Positions 22,390-31,900 of a stretch of DNA of 64,000 nt are shown in pieces (within the stretch, counting starts at the first letter, position 1; every line of letters begins with the position of its first letter). This DNA is from Panagrolaimus kolymaensis (taxonomy: Eukaryota > Nematoda > Chromadorea > Rhabditida > Panagrolaimidae). The stretch lies in assembly GCA_028622995.1 (NCBI GenBank), contig JAJQJQ010000008.1:4464001-4528000 (forward strand), read 5' to 3'. Under the pieces are notes generated by a model. It saw nothing but the letters and a program-made list of their open reading frames with translations, searched no databases and was not told the DNA's origin. Made by a program: the position numbers and the translations under genes.

Positions 22390-23761
22390 CAAGGGTGTCA
22401 ACGGGAGCAGAAAAAAAATTAGCAAAGGCAGCTCAGCATGCCAAATGCTCCCTTGAGCAGTGCTCTCGAAAGCACTTTTTTTTTTCTGCTTTCAAAAGCA
22501 ATGCTTTTGAAAGCGCAACCTGCAAACAGCAGTGCTTACAAAAGCATATAGGATGCTAATGAAAGCAGAAAGGGTGCTGAAGGGAGCAGACTCATTTTGA
22601 ACAAAGCTTTTATTGTTTTTGCTTTTAGCGCTATGATGCCGCTTTTAATTGTAGACATGCGTCTACATACTCCTATGGAGTACTTTTATTATTTTAATTT
22701 TTACTTTATTTTACATATTTGTAATTTTATTCAAAAGATGTTTTTCCTTTTTGTTTTTTACTTTCCTAAACCTTTTTCTAGCCGACAAGGATTTCTCTCT
22801 CATATTTTGCTTTTTATTATTTTGGTTTGTAAAAGGGCACTTTCTCAAACTTTCCATTTTTTTGATATTTCTTTCTTTAAAAATGATGAATATAGCGTTT
22901 TGCCAGATGATGTTAATATGGAAAATGGTGATCCAACGGTAATTGCAGCTCAAAATGAGCTATCATTGTATTTTTCTCATCGACCTACAACTGAACAAAT
23001 TGAAACAAAAGATGAATTAGCTTACTGGAAAGCATATGAAACAACTTTCCCATTTGTTTCTAAATTTGCCATTTATATTTTCTCAATACCAGCGAGTTCA
23101 GCATCGATCGAAAGGCAATTTTCTTCTTTAACCAGAACGGTAACAAAAGGAAGGCGAGGAATGGATGCAAGCTTTGTTTCTGAACTATTAATATACAAAA
23201 GTGTAAAAAAATCTAATATTTGCTAATTTACTTTATTGTTTTCTCTTTTAAATATTTACTTTATACCTAATCGCTATAATTATTTAATCGGTAATGGGAA
23301 AATTTTGAGTAGTTTTGAATGTATTGTTTAATTTTTTATAGTTACTTTTGAATTTATTTTTGTTAATGCTTTGAATTTTTAAAAATTTTAATTAAATTTT
23401 GGGATTAAATAAACATATAACTGTTAAAAAATCGATAATATAACACGTCTTTAAAAAAAAAGAAAAAGTACTAAAGTTTTAATAAAAAATATTTTCTGAA
23501 TTTTTTAAAATGAAAAACGCTTTTAAAAAAATCCATCAACATCCAAAAGCAAAAAAAGAAGCATCAGTCTGCTCCTCTAAGCATCCTTCTGCTCCCGAGA
23601 GCAGAAAGGAAGCTAACGTAAGCACATGCTTTCTTCAGCACTGCTCGCCAAAGCGTCTGCTTAGAGGAGCATTTTTCATTTCTGCTTTCAAATTTTTTGC
23701 TTTCGAAAGCACTGAGGTCGCATGCTGCTGCCAGCAAAAAGCGAGCATTTTGACACCCTTG
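22390..23761. mobile_element. hAT-family DNA transposon, internally deleted (1.37 kb), 8-bp TSD
   Basis: The ends CAAGGGTGTCAA and (inverted) CAAGGGTGTCAA are flanked by a perfect 8-bp duplication AACACAAG at 22382-22389 and 23762-23769. Long subterminal regions (22400-22590 and 23515-23755) are rich in short AGCA/TGCT and CTTTCGAAAGC-type motifs in both orientations, as in hAT transposase-binding regions. Inside, on the plus strand, only the C-terminal part of a transposase remains. The right end lies only about 25 bp beyond the stop codon of the minus-strand BTB gene. Confidence 0.92.
22900..23226 (+). pseudogene. hAT transposase C-terminal dimerisation domain remnant
   Basis: The open frame ends at 23226 and from about 22900 encodes the hAT dimerisation region: ELAYWKAYETTFPFVSKFA, then SIPASSASIERQFSS and KGRRGMDASFVSELLIYK, which are diagnostic for the family. 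The upstream part of the frame (from 22597) is Phe-rich and shows no RNase-H-fold catalytic core, so the element has lost most of its transposase and cannot move on its own. Confidence 0.88.
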
Positions 23762-23786
23762 AACACAAGCAAGAAAAAAATATTTA

Positions 23787-25000
23787 TTATAAAAAAATCA
23801 TACAAATTATCACAATAAATAATGAACACCAATGATATCCACAGCCATCTTTGTTTGCATAACATTTATCAAATTTTTCGGCTTGAATATTTTGAAACAT
23901 TTCAGGATCAACATTAAGCCTTCCTTTATGCTTATATCTGTGATCGTTGTTATGGGCGAAAGTCACTAAAAAAATTGTGTTTTAGAAAAATAAAAGTCAT
24001 AAAGTAAGCTTACTCAATAGGTACTTGACAGACTCTTCCATAATTTTCATTTGATCTTTGGTGAATAAATAATGACAATGGTCTAAAAAAAATTTAATAC
24101 TTCCAATAGTAAGAAATAATGTAGTAACATACCAAGGAGATGTTTTATAAAACGACTGCTCAAGTCGGTAAGTTTAAAGAATGGTTGAACATCAGCAAGA
24201 TCCATCTTTATAAACTCTCGAACTTCGTCTTTTTCAGGAAAGAAAAGCTCTTGATAGCTTTCGAGCTTCATCCCATGCAAATACCTGAAAATAATTCTTT
24301 CCTATATTTTGGCTTTATAAATATTCGAAAATTGCTTACGGCTTTAAATACTTTATCTGAGATTTCCAAGTTAACCAAAGCCATGATGTCTTCCTTTGTT
24401 GTCTTATAATTGATATTTTCAACATAACCTTGAATGAATTCATACAGGCGCTTTAATGGATTGAACACCGTGTATTTCTTTGGAATTATAAACATTTCTA
24501 ATATTTCCTTGAGGACGAAATTTTTCGACATGAGATAATCACTACACGTTTCTTTAATACTCTTGACATCGTAGAACTCAGCCATGTCAACCATGATCTT
24601 TACGTTCTTGGTGCTGATAACAAATTCACCACCATACAAGCATGCAAGAAAGCCTTTGAAATCATCGTAGGAATAGCTTTCGACTTTGATCGAAGCAGCA
24701 GTGTTAATTGAGCATCTGTTTGTAACAGCTTTTTCCAAGACCTTCGAAGTTCGAACCACTGCATAAGATAAACTTGTGAGCATAAAGCTTCTAAAATGAT
24801 ATTCTTTTAATTACGAACTTTAAATGGCCAAGACTTACTTGACCACCAACTTCGAAAGTAACGTCAAATTGTCCAGTTTTAGGATCTTGATCTTCAAATA
24901 TTTTAAACGAATTTGATTGAACATCAATTTTGTCAGTATTGACGAGAAGAGCTTCGTCATGAAGCTTTCTTACTTTACGAGGAGGTTCTTGACGAGCCAT
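23787..25000 (-). pseudogene. BTB/BACK-type protein gene with two frameshifts
   Basis: Exon 1 (25000 to about 24839) encodes MARQEPPRKVRKLHDEALLV and the BTB start FDVTFEVGGQ. After a GTAAGT...TTTTAG intron the next exon begins KLYAHKFILCSGS in one frame, but VLEKAVTNRCSI, DDFKGFLACLYGGEFVIS, AEFYDVKSIKETCSDYL and the helix IPKKYTVFNPLKRLYEF continue in another. The switch coincides with a tandem TTCGAACTTCGAAG; removing seven bases restores one frame. After the next intron, VFAWDEARKLSRAF runs into a stop while EVREFIKMDLADVQPFFKL, a typical BTB/BACK tail, is in a shifted frame, which gives a second disruption. The last exons (HCHYLFTKDQMKIMEESVKY, then FAHNNDHRYKHKGRLNVDPE) end at 23789-23787. 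Intact homologues would be CUL3 adaptors or transcription regulators. Probably inactive. Confidence 0.72.
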
Positions 25001-25121
25001 TATTTTATCAAAGGTGTATTGTAGTTGCTGATATCTTTAACCCTTTAACATAATCATTTTAAAACCATTCGCATTAGTTTAATATTTATAAATAATTCGG
25101 TGGGCATCAACACATAATTAG

Positions 25122-25283
25122 TGTAGAGAAAAGGGGAGATCGAAAGCATAACTTTATCTAGCTTCTCGATCTCCCGGGCATTTTTATATCAAACATTCAT
25201 TTCCCTTTTTATTCACCACTCTTTTTTTACACTCTTCAAATAAAGTCGAATATTTATTTTTCTCTCGAACAACATCCTATTTA
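25122..25283 (+). repeat. 5' LTR of BEL/Pao element
   Basis: A 162-bp repeat starting TGTAGAG and ending CCTATTTA. It contains a long near-palindrome GGGAGATCGA...TCGATCTCCC (25135-25174), which would fold into a hairpin, and AATAAAG at 25240-25247, a possible polyadenylation signal in the R region. Confidence 0.95.
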
Positions 25284-25929
25284 TGGGGGCTGAATGAAAC
25301 TTAGCCATTTATTCACTTATTTACTCGATTGATTAATTAATTATTCTGTTGCTGAAAACTTTGAACCCTTTACTTTTCATCGTTTTCAATTATTTTATTT
25401 GAAAATTTACTTTTACTTAAAAAATTGTTGTCAAATCTCTAACTATTAAATCCTCAACAACTTTAACATTGCCGCGGCTGCTAAGCAAAATATTGGAATA
25501 TTTTAATTTGGTTTCCGCTGATCATCACTGATCCTTGATTTGTTCATTCGTTCGCTTGCTCCTTCATTTCATTCATCTGTTCCTCATTGGAAAAACTTGG
25601 TGATAATTGGACTCAGGTTGTTTTGAACTTGGTTAAAAAACTTGTTGAGCTTAATTTTTTGTTACTGTTAGGATTTTTTTACTTTTGTCTGTGCATTTTT
25701 TTTTGCACTTTTCGATCGTTCTTTTTACAACGATCATTTGCTAAAGGCTCTTTTTTTTAAAAAAGCTTCCTTTTTTGTTGTTGCTAAAAGCCGTATTTTT
25801 TTCTCTCTTCATTTTTTCTCTTCATTTTTTTCGATCGTTATTGTAATATTCCTTAGTGTTTTTTTGTGTGTCAGTCACGTCCATCACTAACAGCTTTTTC
25901 TTCTTTCTCTTCCCAATAAAATTGCTAAC
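25284..25929 (+). other. 5' leader of the BEL/Pao element
   Basis: About 650 bp between the LTR and the polyprotein start, beginning with the primer-binding site candidate TGGGGGCTGAATG. It is T-rich with several CTTCATTTTTTCTC-like repeats. Packaging signals would be expected here, but I cannot identify one. Confidence 0.5.
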
Positions 25930-28900
25930 ATGTCCAATTTAATAAAGAAAAAGCTTCCGCTCGCCAATATCCGCCAGCAAAATTACATTCGTGATGCCGC
26001 AGAATTCATTAAAAGCAACGGAATTTATACTAAAGCACGATTTCAATTTGCTTTCAATCTCATTAGTAAGATTGAAAACAATATCAACGAATACCGTCGC
26101 GTTGATGCAGAGTGGTTACTGTTTATCTCAACCATCACTGATGCTGAAGAGAAAACTGATGAAGAACTTATTTACTCCACACATGCTTTAGAAAGTGGTG
26201 ATCCAAGAAAAATTCCATATTTTGAAAGAATTCAACAATTGGAAGAAGCAAGCAGTGACCTTGAAACTGAAGTAAAAATGATCCAATTGAATGATGAAAA
26301 CCCAAACTCATCAATTGTCTCTGATATACACCCGACATCACCACCACCACAAGCTGCTCCTGCAACTTCAATCATCGTAATGCAACAATCAGAAACTCAA
26401 AAAAGATTATTTAATGGTAGTCCAATGGAATTTAAATCATTTTTCGATGATTTTAATGCTACCATCAATCCAAAAGATAGTCCTGGAAGAAAACTAGCTT
26501 TTCTCAAACAACGGCTCACTTCTGATGCCCTTGATGCTGTTAAACAATTTGAAGGTGATGCTGGTTATGATCCAGCCTTATTGAAGCTTAAAACCAGATT
26601 TGGAAATGCCGAAGATGCAATCAACGAACTTCGGAAGAAAATTCATTTTCCTTTCAGAATGAAAAATGATTTGAAAGAATTAAGAAAGGTATTTGATCAA
26701 TTTGAATATCTGCTTACAACTTTAGGCCAATATGGCGAAAATATTGAATCTAATGAATGGGTTGGTTGTCTCAATAAGAAACTACCCGAAAAGGTTCTTG
26801 AACGAGTTGCAGATTCAAAAAGAATGTCTAAAGAACCTGATAAATTCGATGTTTCTGAACTTCGAAGAACTGTTGACTCAATAATTCTTGATTTTGAAAG
26901 AATTGAAAAAATAACTGGTAAAAATGATAAAGTCGTCAAATTTGAAAAATTTAAACCAAATAAGCCATTCGAAAGGAAAGTTGTGATGACAAACACAACT
27001 GAAAAAACTAACTTCCAAAATGCATCGAAGAAACCTCAAGTTGCTAAACGACCTCAAAATTGTGGTCTTTGTGAAGGTCTTCATGCTACTGATGATTGCA
27101 CTTTACCCAAGTCAATCGAAGAAGTTAAGCAAATCGCTTACGACAAGCGGCTTTGTTTCAAATGCTTTGGAAACAACCACGCAAGTAAAAAATGCACAAA
27201 GAAACTTACTTGCAAAAAATGTGGCGGTCGCCACCATGTTTTTTATTGCCAAGGTTCAGATGATAAAGAAACCAGAAGAGCAGAAAAACATGCTAGTGCA
27301 GTTGTCAGCTTTCCTGTCAATACTGTATGTGCTATGAAAATGGTTGAAAATGAAACAATGTTGTTAACGTGCGAAGCTTGGGTATCAAATCCAAGTAATC
27401 CAATGATGAAAGAAAAGATCTTAATATTTGTGGACCCTGGGTCGATGATAAATCTGATCAATGAAGATTTAGCCAAAACTTTGAATCTTTTAAAGATTGA
27501 AAAGCATGTTTGTTGCCAAGGTGCAGATGGGAACTTATTTACTCCTAATGGCCTTTATGAAGTTGCTCTTCATCTTGAATCCGGTGAACTCCGAAGATTA
27601 ACAGCTTATGGAAATGCAAACATGGTGAATAATATTGCTGTTCCCAAAGTATCATTAGATAAACTTATCAATGATAAAAGTTTATGGAACAAACCACTTC
27701 CAGTTAAAATTGATACGCCCAAGTTATTACTTTCAATTAAAGAATTCACCTTTTTGGTGCTTGGACAAAAAACTGAAAATTTGCAAAATGGTTTTTCAAT
27801 TATTTATTCAAAATTGGGACCAATGATTTGTGGTGAAGGAAACATCACTTATGCTAATATTCGACCAATTTCACCCCTCGCAGCAACAATTATTGCTAAA
27901 GCTGTCAATGAAACTATTGTTCAAGATGAAGCAAAAGTTCTAGATGAAACTAAAATTGTTGAAGATGCTAAAGTTGTTGAAGAAACTTTAGTTCTTGATG
28001 AAGCTAAAGCTGCTGAAGAAAGTGAAATTGGAGAAACTGAAAATGTATTCTCATATCAAGTCCAAAAAACTTGCACTGATGATAAATCAGTAAATATCCT
28101 TAAAGATATTAATATGGAAGATCTTCAAGAAAAATATCCTTTTCTTGATGATAAAGCTGTAAAAAAATTACTTGTCGCCCTTGTAAATGCACAAGAATTT
28201 ATTAATGAACCAAGCTTCTTATACGATCTTGAACTGATGTCAATGATGGATGACCCAAATGCATGTGATAAAAGGTTATTTAAAGAACGTTTTCGTGAAA
28301 CTGTGCGACAAGAAGTTGCTGGTGATATTTATTGTGATCTTCCATTCATTGATGAAACAGGATTGGGAAACAATTTCAGAAATTGCTATCGACAACTTCA
28401 ATCACAAAGTCAAAGATTCATTAAGGATCCTGAATATGGTCGACGTTATCAAAAATGTGTTTATGAATTTCGAGATAGCAGTTTTACTCGTGAAATTCTA
28501 TTGATTTTGATCGAAAAAGGTCATTTAATGCCACACTCGTTAGTTCATACACCAGGAAAAACAACACCAGATAGATTAGTTTTTAATGGTTCCTCTAAAA
28601 CAGAACGAGGTATCTCTCTCAATGGTTGTTTATTAACTGGTGAAAATCGAGTGCCCCTATTGGCAGGGATAATGATGAGATCCCGCACATATCCAGTCAT
28701 AACTTGTTCAGATGTAAAAAAGGCATTTTTGAAAGTCCATTTGAATGAAAAATCAAGAAAATACGTTCGTTTCTTGTTTCTTCGTGACATTTCAAAGCCA
28801 GCGACAATGGATAATTTGGTGCTTTATGAATTTTTAGTTGTACCATTTGGTTTAGGCTGTAGCACTAACTTGCTTTACTATGCCATTGAATTCCACTTGG

Positions 28901-31900
28901 ATAATACTGCAATTAAAGATCCTGAACATGCTTCTTGGTTAGAAGAAACGAAATCCAATACATACATTGATAATGCAAATCTTGGTTCAAAAGATGCTAA
29001 AGATGCGATTGAAAAGAACGTGTATGTTAAAGAAGTTTTTGCAAAAGCAAACATGGATTTACGTGGTCAAATTAGCAATGATTCAATTGTTAATGAATAT
29101 TTTGGAGCCACTGATTTAAGTTTTAATTTACTTGGTCATGAACTTATCATTGAAACTGATTCCTTCATCGTAGGTTGGAAAAAATTCAAACCTGAAAATG
29201 TACCAAAAACTAAACAAGCCTTATTATCATTTTGTGCTTCTCTTTTTGATTTAATGGGTTTGATTGAACCTGTTCGACTTCCAATCAAATTAAAAATCAG
29301 AAAATGCTGGTCTCTAAAAGTTGATTGGAAAAGTCTTCTTAACGCAGAATTGATTGAAGAAATTAAAGAACTTTATGAAGAAAGATGTAGCTTCTCAGTT
29401 CTCGTTAAAAGATTAGCAATAAACCGCTATACTTGCTCAAAAATGCAATTGCACATATTTGGAGATGCTAGTGGTCAAGCTTATGGAGTTGCTGCTTATC
29501 TTCGCTACTTGGATGAAGATAATGCAATTAAAACTGCTTTGATTTTTTCAAAATCTCGATTAGCTCCTTTAAAACCAGTTATGACTATTGCTAAACTTGA
29601 ATTAACTGCTACTGCTTTAGCAAACCTTGTGATGGATTTTCTCCTTAAAGAACTTAAAGAAGTTTTAGAGTTTGAAAAATGTTTTATCCACATTGATTCC
29701 ACCACAGTTTTATATTGGATTAAAAACTGTGAAGGTAAAGGACGCTTCGTGAACAATAGAGTTCAAAAACTTCGAAATAGCATTGCTGAATTTCGATTTG
29801 TTCCTGGTATTGAAAACCCAGCCGATTTAGTCAGTCGAGGATGTACTCCTGATGAATTCCTTGAAAAGGATAAATTTTGGTTTGATGGTCCAACATTCTT
29901 GCGATTACCTGAAGATAAATGGCCTCAACAACCAAATTTGGAAGAAGGAAAAGAAGTTACTGAAACTTTGATTGTGGCAGCTATAACTGCAAAACCTTCC
30001 GAAAAAATTATCATTGCTCAAAAAGTGCCATTCGTTGATGCTAAGCACTTCAGCAGTTGGAGAAGATTAGTCAAAGGAACTTCTTATGTAATGAAGTTTT
30101 GTATGATGAAATCTCCACAATTTTTTGAAAAAGTCTTTAACAAAAAAGTTATGAACGGCTTTGAACGCCGAAAAGTAGCTGAAAAGCTACTCTTAACCCA
30201 AATGCAGCATGCTAAAGATGTGAAAGAAGATCTTGCAATCAAAATGGACATTTATTGTGATAATGGCACCTGGAAAAAATATTCCAGAATTAAAAAATTA
30301 GATGATCCCATATTTCTTGCAAATTGTGCAACAACGCGATTGCTTATCCTTGATATCCACATCAACTTGAATCATGCTAGCACATCCATGGTATTGGCTG
30401 AATTTAACCAAAAGTTTTTCATGCAAAAAGCTCGATCAACAATCAAGAAAGTTATTCGATCTCGATGCATGGAATGTCGCCAAATCAAATCAGTGCCTTT
30501 CGCTCACCCACTGATGAATGATTTAAAAGAAAATCGAACACATGGCAAACCTTTTCATTCAATTGGAGTTGATTTATGCGGAGGCTTCAAATTAAAAGAT
30601 GAAATTGGACAACATTGGATTGCCGTTTTCACGTGCTTTACTACTCGTTGTGTTCATTTGGAAGTTTTACCTAGCCTTTCAGGCGACGCTTTCATTGATG
30701 CATTATCAAGGTTTGCAGCCCGAAGAGGCATGCCTTGTTTTATTTATTCTGATAATGCAACTAATTTTAAAATTACTGCAGCAACAGTAATTCCATTGTG
30801 GTTTGAAAAGAAAGACGAAAATGTCCTCCAATGGTGCTCAAGCAAAAGAATCCATTGGAAATTCAACATTGAAAAAGCACCGTGGGCTGGAGGAGTCTTT
30901 GAAGCAATGGTGAAATTAGTCAAAAGAAATTTAAAAGTTGCTGTTGGAAAGAAACAACCAACATTTTGGAAATTCTTAACTCTTACTCATCAAATTGAAG
31001 CTTGGGTAAATAGTCGACCCTTAACTTACATTGCTCAAGGGAATGATCAAATCGTGCTCCGGCCAATAGACTTCTTAGTTCCTTTTGCTAAACCCGGAGT
31101 ACCAGAATTTGAATCTGATGATAATGATCCAACTTTTATTGCACAAGCTAATAATCCTCATAATGAATTGGTAAACTTGTGGAAAGGATCACAGAAAATA
31201 TTGATTAAATTTAAAGAAACTTTCAATAAAGAATATTTGGCGATGTTACGTGAAAGAACTCGCTCTCATCAACAAGGATCGGTCATAAATCGAAATCCAA
31301 GAATTAGTGAAATTGTGACCATTTTTGATGAAGCTCAAGATAAAGCATTCTGGAATATGGGCAAAGTTGTTGAACTTATACAAAGTTCTGATAACCGAAT
31401 TCGGGCAGCAAAAGTACTTACTCCTAATGGTCGAATTTTGAAACGTCCTGTAAGCCACTTATACCCCCTTGAAATTGATCCGGAATCAATGAAAAATCCC
31501 TCTCAACCTGTTAGAGCTAAAAAACTCTTGAAATTGCAACTTCAAGAATCTGATGCATATGCTCATGAAGATACTAAACCAATTGAAATACAGGATAAAG
31601 AAGATGAAGAAGAAGATGAAGTAGAGAAAGTTCTTCCACCAAAAACTCATCATATGAAAACGCGACCAGCAAGAAATCATGGTGGCGCCAATTATGGGGT
31701 TTCATCCATGATCAAATTCAACAAATTTACCCTTATGATTTTTTGTTTTTTATTGGCAATTGCTTGCAATGAAGCAAAAATGTGTCCATCTGATAAACAA
31801 CTTGATTTGGTTTACCAAAATTCCTGTACCCAAAGTGGATACAAAGTACTTAAACATGAAGAAACTTATTGCTGGCGCAGTCTTAAATGCCTTAAAAATG

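Noticed and set aside
24700..24790. Programmed frameshifting in the BTB gene
   Set aside because: The shift coincides with a simple seven-base tandem duplication and a second shift lies downstream; no slippery site is visible.
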